Below are positions 47,091-59,002 of a stretch of DNA of 64,000 nucleotides, piece by piece (positions within the stretch are counted from its first letter, which is position 1; every line of letters begins with the position of its first letter). The stretch covers positions 899,545 to 963,544 of the forward strand of contig NW_017265147.1 in NCBI RefSeq assembly GCF_001638985.1. The letters run 5' to 3'. Origin of the DNA: Phycomyces blakesleeanus NRRL 1555(-) (Eukaryota; Mucoromycota; Mucoromycetes; Mucorales; Phycomycetaceae). The translations under genes were made by a program, and so were the position numbers. Under the pieces are notes generated by a model that had not been told where the DNA came from, made no database searches, and saw nothing but the letters and a program-made list of their open reading frames with translations.

Positions 47091-50000
47091 AATTAGTCTA
47101 CCATTTATTCAATAAAGTTATTGTTTATCTCATCCTCTCTACAAGGCTGTCGCAGAGTAATAGAATATTCATAATATTATACGAACTATAAATTTGCTTA
47201 AGAATATATCTGCACACCTTTGCTTTTATTTTTACAGCGAATACAACGTGTGTTTCTACTACAAGTGACATTCTTGGCACTGGCCATTAATACATGGATA
47301 CTTAGAGTTCAATGGCTGACTACAAAACAAAGCTGAACACAAGAAACGTTTGTACATAGTCCGAATTGACAATGTGTTAGTTGCACTAAAATTTCCAGAA
47401 AGTGAAATGACACTGATGAACTATTAGCTTTTTTATGACAAGGACACCGCGGTATCGGCTTTAAGGATTATGTTGATTTTAACTCCACGATAGACTTTTT
47501 TTTTGGCTTATATTTTACTTTGCTATTTCTGAAAAACATAAAGGACATTCTTTTTTATTTTAATAATGGTTGATGAAATGATTCTGATTTGAGAGGAACT
47601 TCTTTTAAGCTGGTTATATGAAGAAATAACCCGAGCGATCGGCCACTTGTTAACCTCTTTCTTTTCTGTCTTAATTATCTTCTCTTTCAATCTCTTTAAC
47701 ATTTTTTTCAGCTCAGCTTGTTTGTTGCTACACTGTTTTTGCTACAGATCTGATACTCTATTTAGCCGATGATACACAATTGTAAAAATAAATAAAACTT
47801 TATATATATACATTGTTATTTCAGCACTAAAAAGTATAATGTACACATTCAATCAAATGAATTATTTTATGAATTTGGATATATTGTTTATTATTTAGAG
47901 GTAGTGTATTATGAAACTACTGAGAGTACAATCGCAAATAAGCTTCTTGTGAATTTAGTACTCGCATTTGGTAAAGGCCTATGCTTATTTTAGTTCGAAT
48001 ATGTTATTTGTTATAGCGCACGGTATGAGCTTATTGGTATAATACAATTCGATTAAAAAAAAAAAGTAAGCTAAAATATAAGATATATGTCTAAATTATA
48101 TGTCTACATCTCGCAGTTTTAAAAGATGTTCAAGGTGCCCTTGCGGAAAAATGTTTAGCATGATGACTCGTAAGCTTTATTTTTTCATCTTTTTAGTTGA
48201 GTAATATAGAGGTGAAGGCCGATGAGGGCATGTCCATTGTCAATTTGTTAAATATCCGCCAAGCAGATTCAATCCTTCATTTTCATATTTATCCCAATTG
48301 TAACTGATTAAGCCCTGTAACTTTCAAAAGCTTTAACAAAAGCTCTTACAGCCTTTTACCCCAAGATAACGGAAGCACATAAGCTGTCTTAATTGTATCC
48401 ATTTAAGCTTTAATAAAATGTATTTATGTGTACAAAATTTTAGAAGTCATTTGTTAAGAATGAAAGAGAAAAATAAGGTGCACTGCAGTAAAAGTACTAG
48501 ATCTTGCTGACTGTGTATACAGATGAATTTATATGTATATATATAAGAACTGCATTTTGGATATTTTCTGTCAGTTTTACTATTATTACAACTACTATTT
48601 CTTTGGCCTGTTTTCAATAAATAAAAAATATAAATATAAATAAAAAATAAAAACAATACAATACAATTACGGGCTCTGGATTTTTAGTTTTATAAAGCTT
48701 TTTATTGGAGTGTTATTAATTTAAAGGAGCACTTCGGCTTGCTAACCAAGTGTACTCGGCTGTTATGTGGGTTCTACAAATGACTATAACATCGGCAATA
48801 TTCCTTTTACTGCAACTGTATTATATAATGTGAAAAATAATCACCTGAAGCATTCTTTACTAAAGACCCAACCGACCCCAAGGTCGGTATAATCGGAACT
48901 GGTCTTCACTGATTCACCCCACTTCTTAAATGCTTGATCTTATAAAATCATGTGGTAAAGCTCTCTTTGACCTGGGATTGAATGGAAATGGGATCTGAAA
49001 TGCTATAAACTATTAGCTATAGACACATGTAAGCAAGTGTTAATTAGTATACAGCTTGATTATTTCTAAGAAAAACAAAGCCGATAGAGCAAATGTTTAA
49101 TTGGCTGCTTTAGCAGACACATCTATCTATATCTAGTCTTTTGATCTTATCTTACCTCTCTTGCTATGGTCCCCTATGAATAGTCGGTTACTGTGTTATT
49201 GCCTTCAAAGGTCTGACATCCAGCTAAAAGTACCTTTTCTCATTTTGGATAGCGACCTTCTTAATAAAGACAAGTTCGACTCATTCAATGTTTAGGGTTA
49301 CACTGTTATATAACTATTCGATTGGACAAACAGCTGCCAGCAAACAGAAAAATCTAACCCCTACCGGGATACCTCCCAGCACCAATGGTGAATGACCCAC
49401 ATCTTGTAAGCAACGAATAGATTAGGTGCTTAAGATTCTTGACAAGGGAACACAATAAAAAGTACGCGTGCCATTAAAGATTCTGCTAGACTACTACACA
49501 GATCAACTTGTGACAGGAACAAGGGTATTGAGATGCTTTGGAAGCGTCATGTCTGTGTTATACAGTCGAGTAGTACAGTAATATAGGATGTTTTGTAAAA
49601 ACTTGGAAGGAAGACTTCCTCCAGGAATGCCTTCAAAGGGAGAGCAGAGTCGCCATGAGTTGGGGATTAGAGCAGATTGAACACATAACATACATAAATG
49701 AATATTAATAGGAGAATTAAAAGGAACTGATAGTAAGCCAGTAAGCTTTTGAGCTAAGCTTGATCGATACACACATGCTAGAGCTCTTTGGGAATTTATG
49801 TTTATGTTTTTTTTTCTTGGTTCTTGTCTGCTGTTTATTCAAATATACTTTTGTCATTCCTTACGGTTTATTACCGAAATTACTTGAGCATATTTTAAAG
49901 CTTGATTCTTATCGTTTATAATCATAGCACAAAGTCAGGTACGTTTCTTTTATAGCTGGTTTATGTACTCTTGTTGAATACAAATATACAAGGTATGTAT

Positions 50001-50643
50001 TTATAGCATTGCCTACGAGTTACTCATTTGGAATATATATTCCTGTTCCTCTTTAAGTATAAATCACAGAAAAAAAATCCCCAAATACTGATTTGTCAGA
50101 CCTTTGTGAAATACATACTAAGCCCAGTTACTAACCACGCTCAGGGCAAATGAAATTTAATAAGGCATCAAGGATTTATATCCGGAAAAAAAAGGGGCAG
50201 AGCCAAAATACACATATACTCAAAAAAAAACCAACACTTCTTTACTTGGTGGCATTTCTAAGTACAATGCAAAACATATAATCTTTTTTTTTTAAAAAAA
50301 AAGGCACCACTGGCCCAAATTTTCCTTCAAAACCAAATAAACACAAAAGAAAGTCCGTTCTTCTATAGCACAATGATATATGTACTCTCGTATGACTCTT
50401 GCACTTAGACATACACAAGTTACACATATACATGGCATATTGCTCCCATGATTTAAGGGTAATTCTCTCTAAGAATGGATATGAAAACAGATTTTGCTGT
50501 ACAACAAACCATCGGCGTTTAGAATAGGATTCGAGGTGGCTGGTTTCCATCAAAAAGGATACGCAGTCATACATCCTGCTCTTTGAGGACGAAAAAGAGG
50601 GACACTGAATTTTTTTCCAGTGTGCAGATACAATTTGACAACC
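47091..50643. other. Gene-free interval between CCH1 and MAK21
   Basis: About 3.5 kb, AT-rich, without a supported gene. Short open frames occur (for example around 47350, 48200 and 48720), but none exceeds about 90 codons or shows a recognised motif. Decayed mobile DNA is possible. The right end includes the MAK21 promoter. Confidence 0.55.
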
Positions 50644-53600
50644 ATGGCACCACCAGACCAGAAAGACAAGTATAAGAAGGGCAATCCTTCTGCCGGCGAA
50701 AAACCCCAATTTGCCAGACGCGATAGCCAGAATGATCGTCGTGGTGGACAGAACGATCGCCGTGGTGGACAAAATGATCGCCGTGGAGGACCCAACGATC
50801 GCCGTGGAGGACCCAACGATCGCCGTGGAGGACCTAACGATCGCCGTGGACCTAATGACAGAAACAGTGGAAAAAACGATAGACGAAATGGTCCAAGCGA
50901 TCGCCGTGGACCCAATGATAGAAATAATGGACAAAACGATCGTCGCGGCGGAAAGTTTGACAACAACAACAAGCCTGACAGAGGTTTTAAGAGCGCACCA
51001 CCTCAGAAATCAAACGAATCTGGAAAACCAGAAGAGAATGCAGAAGCTAAGCCTGTCAGAACTGCAGCAAGTGAAGCCGAGAAAAAGGTTTTGCATGAAC
51101 AAATTTTGGCTCTCGGTGGTACCAAAGGTGATTTGAAATTCCTGGAGGATGTTGATGTGGACGCCGAAGAGATTCTTGAGGACAAGGAAGTTGAAGAGCG
51201 GATGGACAGTAAAGTTCTGGTGAGCTATATAAAAATAAGCATATATGCACACATATGCAGGTGTATATGAAAATATTAATATTGGGACGGTATGGGGATC
51301 CGAAAAAAAAACGTTAATATTTATGTATTTCTTGTTTCTTTTGGTATTATTTGAATCAATTGGCTTGATTTTTTTAGAACACTCTCCAGCATGAATTGAA
51401 GAGTTTCATAACCAACATTGGATTGACCGCCGACTTAAATGAAGATCTCGAAGATGATGAAGTTGAAGCTGAAGAGGATTCCGAGGAAGAAGAGGATGAA
51501 GGGGAAGAAGAGGAAGAAGAGGAAGAGAAGCCCAAGTTCAACAAAAACGCCAAGTTGGTAAATTATATACAGTGAATCAAAGAAAGAATACGTTATATAA
51601 TGACTAAATGTGTGTGCATTATCTTATATACCTATATAGCTTATTGAACCTACTCCTTTGTGGCATCAGTTGACTCTTCCTCCAGTCAACGCAAAAGCCG
51701 ATCGTCTCACTAACACCGAGATGGCAGAAAAGTACAGCTATGCACGCGAGCTGTTATTGCAGGAAAACGAACGTGGTGAAAAACACAGCGTCCTTTCTTC
51801 ATCTGATCGCAACTTCATGTCCAACATCTTGACTTCCGGTACTCTTAACGATAAAGTTTCAGCTCTTACATTGTTGATCCAAGAGTCTCCTTTGCATGGT
51901 GTTAAGACTCTTGATGCAATGATGGCTATGACAAAGAAAAAGGGAAGGAAGGAGGCTGTTATGGCAGTCCAGAGTCTTAAGGATTTGTTTGTTGGTTCAG
52001 TACTTCCAGACCGCAAGCTTATCTACTTTAATGATCGCCCCCTCGGTGCAGAGAATGTTCAAGACGAGCACCTATTGTTGTGGGCCTTTGAAGATCATTT
52101 GAAAAAGACTTACTTTGAGTTTGTCCAACAGATTGAGGTAGGTTGTGTACAACTGGATTAGGGATGAGAAACTCACATGCAATCTACATACACAAAAAAA
52201 AACAAAAAACAGCTGCTCGCTCATGATACACTTATGCATGTCCGTTACAGCATGATCAAGTGTATTCAGGACCTCTTGTCTGGAAAGCCTGAACAGGAAC
52301 AGAATTTGTTGAAACTTTTGGTCAACAAACTTGGTGATGCTGAAAACAAGGTTGCTGCCAAGACTGCACAGATGTTGACTGATCTGATGGTCGCACATCC
52401 AGGCATGAAAATGTATGTTGTTAGAGAAATCGAACAACTTTTGCTGCGTCCCAACGTTTCTGAGCGTGCACAATACTACTCTATCATCACCCTCAACCAG
52501 ACCATCTTGACCGGCAAAGATACTACTGTAGCCAACAAGCTTATCGACCTTTATTTCATTTTCTTCCGTCGCCTTTTAAAGATCACCGAAGAAGAAGAGA
52601 AGGCTGAAAAGGCCAATAAAAAGACTGCAGAAGAAATCCAGAAAGAAGAGGATGAAAAGAAAAAGAACAAGAAGAATAAGCAACCTGAGTTTGAGCTGGA
52701 AGATCAGCAATCAAAGACAATCGCTGCTATTCTGACCGGTGTTAACCGCGCATTCCATTTCTCTAATATCACTGAAGAAGTGTGAGTAATGAATAGTTGT
52801 AGCTGTAGTTGCACAAAAGATATGTTTATTGACATCTCTTTTTTTTAAGGTTTGAGAAGCATATGGAGGTCCTATTCAAGATCACTCACTCTGGTACTTT
52901 TAACACTGCTATCCAAGCACTCTCCCTCATTTTTTCCATCTCCCTCGCCAAGCACACCGCTACCGACCGTTTCTACCGCACACTTTACGAATCTATGCTC
53001 GATCCCAGACTTATTACTAGCTCAAAGCAAGCCATGTACCTCAACTTGTTGTTCAAGGCCATTCGTGCTGACTCTGACAACAGACGTGTAAAGGCATTCG
53101 TTAAGCGTATGGTTCAAATCGCTGGTCATCACCAACCTCCTTTTATTTGCGGTCTGTTTTACATTCTCAGTCAGGTAATATACGTTAAACAATGATAGTA
53201 TCAATGTACTTGACTCAACAAATAGCTTTGTTTGTTGGTTTGTTTATTTGCTTTGTGTATTTGTGTATCTGTGTATCTGTGTCTTTGTTTGTTTACTTAT
53301 TTATTTTCTAAATAGCTCATGTCTGCACAACCTGGTCTGCACTCTATGTTGACTTCACCTGAAGATGATGATGAAGAAGAACACTTTGTGGATATGCCAG
53401 ATGAGGATGAGGAAGAAGGTGAAAATGAAGAGAAGAAATCTGAAACAAAGACAGAGACAAAGGAAACCACATTAGACATGAGCGCACAATACGACGGCAG
53501 AAAAAGAGATCCTCGTTTCAGCAATGCCGAGAAAAGTTGCTTGTGGGAGCTTGTAAGTTATTTGGGGACAAGATGTTGCGTTGCACCAAAAGGCTAATGA

Positions 53601-54549
53601 ATCTACTCTTTTTCTTTTTTACTTTACTTTACTTTACTTTATTGTACTTTATAAATAAAATAGGTGCCTTTCCAGGAACACTACCATCCATCTGTAGCCA
53701 GATATGCAGAGAGCCTCTTCAAGGGTGAGCCTATTCAAGACCAGCCAGATTTGCACCACCACACCTTGATGCATTTCTTGGACAGATTTGTGTACCGCAA
53801 TGCCAAGAAACAAATCACTACCAAGGGTAGCTCTATCATGCAACCTCTTGGAAGCAGGCGAGATGGCGGTGTTCTTTTCACGCGCGGAGGTGGTGTTGGC
53901 CTTGATAGCGTACCACTAAACTCTGAAGCATTCTGGCGCAAGCAAGTAGAGCAAGTACCGGTTGACGAGGTAACGTTGTCATGCGGCGGAGTAAAAATGT
54001 GCTGTGCTAATTTAGTAAATATGTCTGATTTTGTGTCCCTAGGTCTTCTTCCACAAGTACTTTACACAAAAGGCAGCAACGTCCACAGACAAGCCAAAGA
54101 CAAAGCCGGCTGAAGGAGACGATGAGGAAGATGAAGTCTGGAGAGCAATGATGTCCTCTATACCCGGAGGTCTCGATGACGATGATGATAATGATGATCC
54201 TGACTTGGGCGATGATGATGAGGAAGATGATGAAGAACTGCAGGCATTGTTAATGGATAGTGATGACGACGATGCTGATTTGATGGATGCTGAGGCTGAA
54301 GACGAAGAGCTCGGGTCGGAGCTAGACGAAGACGAAGAAGATATAGATGACTTTGAATTGATGAACGCGTCCAGTATGGATGAAGACGAGCAAGAAGAAG
54401 TCGGTGAGAAGCGAAAGGCACAGGATGACGATGAAGAGGATATAGACGAGGATCAGTCAAATAAGAAGAAGAAGAAGAGCAAGAAGCCACGGTTACCAAC
54501 ATTTGCTTCTTATGAAGATTATGCAAAACTTATTGACAGCACAGAATAA
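50644..54549 (+). CDS. MAK21: Ribosome biogenesis factor Mak21/Noc1 (CBF/Mak21 family)
   Basis: Noc1/Mak21 works with Noc2 in the nucleolus on early 60S precursor export; the human counterpart is CEBPZ. About seven exons, roughly 1000 residues. The N-terminus is a low-complexity Asn/Asp/Arg/Gly repeat (NDRRGG units), then [20 protein letters not shown], an acidic block, [24 protein letters not shown]-like helices ([20 protein letters not shown]), the CBF/Mak21 domain ([58 protein letters not shown]), and a long Asp/Glu-rich stretch closed by a basic [20 protein letters not shown] tail. The start at 50644 has an ACCATGG context. The acidic segments are typical of nucleolar proteins. Confidence 0.92.
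50731..50952 (+). repeat. MAK21: Coding minisatellite for NDRRGG units in MAK21
   Basis: Tandem 18-bp units of AACGATCGCCGTGGAGGA type, nearly identical for the central copies and degenerate towards the 3' side ([14 protein letters not shown]). It forms an RGG-like basic tail in the protein. Confidence 0.85.
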
Positions 54550-55232
54550 GGCTACTATTCATAAAACAACCCTATCACAAAGTAATAAAAAATATAATAA
54601 AATAATAAAAAATAAAATCAGCCTTTGGACATTCATTTCTATTTCGGCCATTGACGGGACCAGGTTAGATCGTTGCAGACATGGCCAATGGCAGACAAAA
54701 GGTCGCGGATAAAATCAGGGGACACAGAATCCTAACCTCACCAGTAGCCTATTGTCGCTTACGGACCGATCAGTGATCCCAGAGGCTGTGTCAAATTAAA
54801 TACCCGTCCAAAGGTCTACCCACTCGTATACTGGCGCTGTTTAACACATATATAAGTGGTGGTACGACGTTGGACAATGTGAGGCAAACCCTTTTTCCGG
54901 ACTTCTTGCTTGATTGAATACTTAGGCTTCTTACCTTGATGATGTTGAGAAGAAAAAAAAAGGCACCGCATCCCAATATGATGAACAAGGTTAGGGTTGA
55001 GGATCAAATGATGCCAGCATTTGTTGCTAGGCAACACAAGTGTTCTGGTGTACCGGAGTAAAGGTCGCGACTTTAATTGTATTGGCATCCAGAGTACAGA
55101 CTTGTGTAACAGTGTAACAGTCCAGGTAATATAAAATCCATTTACTTTTCTTTTCTTCTTCCTTACCCTTAAAGCGTCCTGCATCTTGATTCATACCCTT
55201 GATCCCATACATCTTCCCCTACTCTAATCATT
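54550..55232. promoter_or_regulatory. Intergenic region and promoter of the zinc-finger gene
   Basis: About 680 bp without a gene. It carries a telomere-like box TTAGGGTT at 54991-54998 and the palindrome listed next; the open frames on the minus strand here are shadows. Confidence 0.45.
55022..55036. promoter_or_regulatory. RFX-type X-box candidate
   Basis: TGTTGC-TAG-GCAACA is a perfect 6-bp inverted repeat with a 3-nt centre and resembles the X-box (GTTGCC...GGCAAC) bound by RFX/Crt1 factors. It lies about 200 bp upstream of the ATG at 55233. Confidence 0.4.
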
Positions 55233-56622
55233 ATGCCTGCCCCCATTGAATACACCTGCATCCGCCGCATGAGCACAATTACTGTGCCCAAGCAAGATAT
55301 TAACTTTGAGTAAGTATCTTGTGCTCAATCAATCGAGCAAGCATCTTCTTTTGTCAGCAAAAGATATACATATACCATATCGACAAGTTGCTTATAAATC
55401 TTTTTTTTTCTTGTATTTTCTTTAGTGCTTACGACTTCCAGGTCTGCAAGCCTCAGAACGATGTTAAGAATGCATTCGAGTCTAGGGAGCTTGAAGCTTC
55501 TTTCTGCCGCGACTTTGCCTGCTGTGGTTTGGTCCTCAACGACCTTCATGATCTTCTTCAACATTATGAAGAATGCCACGTCCGCTTCGAGGATGAAGAA
55601 GGCAGTCTTTATGACGAGTCAGAGTCCAACTATTGGTCTCCTGTATCATCCCCTACCTCATGTTCATTTGCATCCTCTGAACCCAGCAGTCCTACTCTCA
55701 CTCACGATGAGCCTGAAAGCATCAGCATCTTAAAAAAGAAGGCTGCTTCTTACCTGTCTGACCTTTACAACGCCAACGCTGCCACAGCATCTCCTGCTTC
55801 TCTTTCTGGTTCGAGCTCCTTGTCGACTCCCTCTTCGCCTCTTTCTGTAGCTGACGATCTTTCGATCGACCAGTCTGAATGTCTCGCAGATGATGATTCT
55901 TCTCTTCCCAGCAAAAAATCACAGGGAAAGAAGCGCTCATATACTCAATTCTCTACCTCCCACCCAAATGCCCTCGACCTTTTGACTCAGTCTGCCGCAA
56001 AAAAGCTCGCACTTGCCACAGGTGACCTTCCTACACCCATTCTCACTGATGAAGATTTCCTTGCCCAAGCTGGTGCTCTTCTTGCTTCTGCCAACACAAG
56101 TAAGTATTGTTATTAATAATATTATTAATATTATTTAAAAAACTTTATAATAAACAAAATAAACTAAACATCATTCTTTTTCGTTCAGATGCTAATGCTG
56201 ACAAGCCTTACAAATGCCCTGTTCCTGGCTGTGACAAGGCTTACAAGAACCCCAACGGGCTCAAATACCACAACCAGCATGGTCACTGCAATTTGGTTTC
56301 AGATGAAAATGAAAACGTTGCTTCCAAACCTTACCAGTGCACTATCGGCGAGTGTGGCAAGCGTTACAAGAACCTAAACGGACTTAAATACCATATTGAG
56401 CATTCCCATATGGCCGCTCTCAATCACACCCTTGCCACATTTGGCTCATCTCTGTTTGCTGGCCTACCCGGAGGAAATGCAACTGCTCTTAACGCCATTG
56501 CTCAACTTGAGCAGGCTGCCGCTGCTGCTGCTGCCGCTGCTGGTAGTGTTGGTGCTTCTGCCTTCATCTCCCCCGAGGCATCTCCCATTCTCTCTTCCGC
56601 CTCGCTTCCCTCCCTCTTCTAA
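55233..56622 (+). CDS. Sfp1/JAZF1-like C2H2 zinc-finger transcription regulator
   Basis: Three exons. The start at 55233 gives MPAPIEYTCIRRMSTITVPK. The second exon has a degenerate Cys/His motif SFCRDFACCGLVLNDLHDLL followed by QHYEECH, as in the first finger of Sfp1/JAZF1 proteins, then a Ser/Pro-rich acidic region with a basic patch KKSQGKKRSYTQF. The third exon carries two paired C2H2 fingers, YKCPVPGCDKAYKNPNGLKY (then HNQHGH) and YQCTIGECGKRYKNLNGLKY (then HIEHSH), and an Ala-rich C-terminus. Finger sequence and linker match the Sfp1/JAZF1 family; in yeast Sfp1 controls ribosomal genes and cell size in response to nutrients. Whether this is the orthologue is inference. Stop 56620-56622. 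Confidence 0.85.
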
Positions 56623-58510
56623 AAAGTCAAAAGTAGTATTATTATCAAAAAAGTACCCAACAAAAAGTTCTCCCTTCCCCTCCCATTCCTCTTTCATATT
56701 TCATTTTAGTTCATTTTATTTCATCTCACCCATCTCCAAAAAAAAAGTATTCCTCTTTACTACCCATCTTACTAGTTTTATAGCTTTTCCTTATTATTTT
56801 CTTATACTCTTTCTCTAATCTCCTGTATATATCTTCGTCTCTATTGTTTCAAAACGTAACTTCTATATCTATCGATCTCTGTTTAATTGTTTAATTGCTT
56901 ATAAAAGTTTATCATTTAATTCTTTACTCAAAAATATAAAATATCATGGTTTCCTTTTTTTTTTCTCCTAATTCCTATTTCCTTTTTCCTTTTGACATGG
57001 GCTTCATTCAAATGTTATTTTGTTACACGATCATTCATTACACTGCGTGTGCGACTATCTTTTGTCTGTTTTTGTTTTTTGTTTTTTTTGTTGTTTGACT
57101 GGGTTTTCCTATAAAGGCAGTTGAACATAAAGTAACCTTTTTTTTATATTATATATTTATATATAATATTTGTGTCTATGTGTATATATATATATATATA
57201 TATTTCTTTTTTGCTGTTACGTCTGTAGAAAAAAAGACATATTTAGTAAATAGGGACCAATCGACAAATAGAACCCATGGAGGTACCAGAGAACCCATGA
57301 TCTTGACGGCAGAACCATCAAGCCAAAGTAGTAATCATTTTTTGAACGATGAATAGAAATCCATCGACAAGGACACACCTGCTCACACATCCTCACACAC
57401 ACACAGAGAGAGGGAGAAAAATAGTGCTAATAAACTCCACATGGAAATCAAGTCTATACAAAAGGAGGTTTAATGGTTACACTAGAAACCATCAAATGAG
57501 GAACTCTACCCTATTCAGTTTCTCATTTTACTTTACTTTATCTTACTTTACTTCCTTCTGTTATTTTATATATTATGTATCCTGTTCATTCTTTCTGTCA
57601 GTTTCATTAGTTCCTTCAATTTGTGTCTTCATACGTTGCAAATTCCCGATTTGAAGGCGAACATGTATTCTGAAACTAATGAATGTCAGGGACTCTGAAT
57701 CATATTGATAATATTGATAAGCATGGACCCTTGGTTAATTAATACAGATCAATTCAAAGTAATATTATTATTTTTCTATTTGAGGTCAGAAACAAAGCCC
57801 AAACCCTGAAGATGAAAATAAACCGAGGGTAAGCTTTCTGAAGTGAACTATTATTAGTGGCTACAATGTCTTCTGGGTTTCCATCTTTTGGCTAAATAGG
57901 TGAGGCCCATTCAGAAGGGCAGGAAAGCGTATTTTTTTTTTCTTTTTCTTTTTCTTTTTGGTGAAGCCAGTAAAGAGGCTGCTATAATAATCGAATCCCC
58001 AAATCTGTTGAACCTCCGCGGGTTTAGTGTACCATCTCTAAAGGCAATTGGACAAAAGCTTATTCAATTTCTATTTTACTTTTTTTTTTATTTATTTTTG
58101 ATCGATAAAAGACACAGTCCCCGCCATGTCTCCGCAGTTAGGTAGGCGACCACACAATATATATTGTATTATAAAAGGAAAACTAACAAGTTAGTTGGTT
58201 ACTAGGGTACAAATTGCTATTTATTTATATGTTTCATTATTTCTTCATTCTTATTCTTATTCTTAGACTATTGGGTTGATCGACTTGTACAAGCCTTGCA
58301 GTACTAAAGAAGATGAAGAAGAATAGAAACAGAATTTTAGAACTTCTTGAACACAAATGCTTCATATAATACACAAACTTAACGTAAAATGAGAAACCTA
58401 GTTTTGTAATCCGCGCAAAATGTTTGGTCATGCTATTTAATTAGTTACACTAATCATAGGGCCTGAGGATAGTGTCGGCTTTGGGGTGGTTTTTTTTATA
58501 TTTTTTTGAA

Positions 58511-58592
58511 TTGAATTCAATTGAATTCAATTGATAGTTGTATTTTATTGTATTTTTTTTTATTTTTGGCCGGAGCTCATCACGGCCAAAAA
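58511..58592. repeat. Two adjacent palindromes
   Basis: A perfect 20-bp palindrome of two GAATTC cores occupies 58511-58530. About 30 bp on, TTTTTGGCCG (58563-58572) pairs perfectly with CGGCCAAAAA (58583-58592) across a 10-nt loop. The second could form a hairpin in DNA or RNA. Confidence 0.8.
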
Positions 58593-58924
58593 GGCAAAAG
58601 ATACTTTGTTTTCTTATTAACTGCCACGTTAGCTGTTAAAATGAAAATGAGAATTAAAAAATAGAACAAAAAAAAAAGGGCAAATGAAGACTAACAAGAC
58701 AACTTCATTTCCAATAGTTCGTGACTGCTCTAACTCCTCTCTATGAGGATCACTTTCTCATAAGATCAAAAAATCAAAAAAAAGGGTAACCAATCCCTAA
58801 AAGGTACGTTGCATTAACCTTCTTTAATTTGTTATAAAACACCAATACTACATTAATATTTTCTGCCAAGGTTATCTATCTATCCATATATATATATATA
58901 TATATATAGGTATGTATGCTTTGG

Positions 58925-58931
58925 TATAAAA
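58925..58931 (+). promoter_or_regulatory. TATA box of the MerT-MerP-like gene
   Basis: TATAAAA lies 72 bp upstream of the ATG at 59003, a normal spacing for fungal promoters. Confidence 0.5.
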
Positions 58932-59002
58932 TGGAATTCTTTATTAAAGCATAAAAATAATAATAATTATAGCTTATAGAAAGATCATCTAAATCAAGGC
59001 AA

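Larger units (their letters stand above)
56623..59002. other. Gene-free interval
   Basis: About 2.4 kb. It holds the pyrimidine-rich 3' untranslated region of the zinc-finger gene, TA tracts near 57180, palindromes at 58511-58592 listed below, and the promoter of the next gene. No gene is supported. Confidence 0.55.

Noticed and set aside
48205..48306. Short open frame after an acceptor-like TTTTTAG
   Set aside because: Only about 33 codons, no partner exon and no known motif.
49503..49772. Minus-strand frame of 89 codons, considered as a reverse transcriptase fragment
   Set aside because: A phrase like PNSWRL recalls LINE proteins, but no further motif (such as YxDD) is found nearby.
50242..50972. 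Two long minus-strand open frames overlapping the start of MAK21
   Set aside because: They are antisense shadows of the NDRRGG repeat; their Ile/Ser/Thr or Arg/Pro/Ser periodicity follows the repeat and there is no domain.
54158..54526. Minus-strand open frame rich in His, Leu and Arg
   Set aside because: Antisense of the acidic GAT/GAA tract of MAK21.
58001..58030. CTCCGCGGGTTTAG considered as an rRNA fragment
   Set aside because: Too short and without flanking rRNA-like sequence.
57900..58145. 81-codon open frame on the plus strand
   Set aside because: Contains long Phe/Leu runs from T-tracts and has no recognisable motif; the middle part is too short to support a gene.
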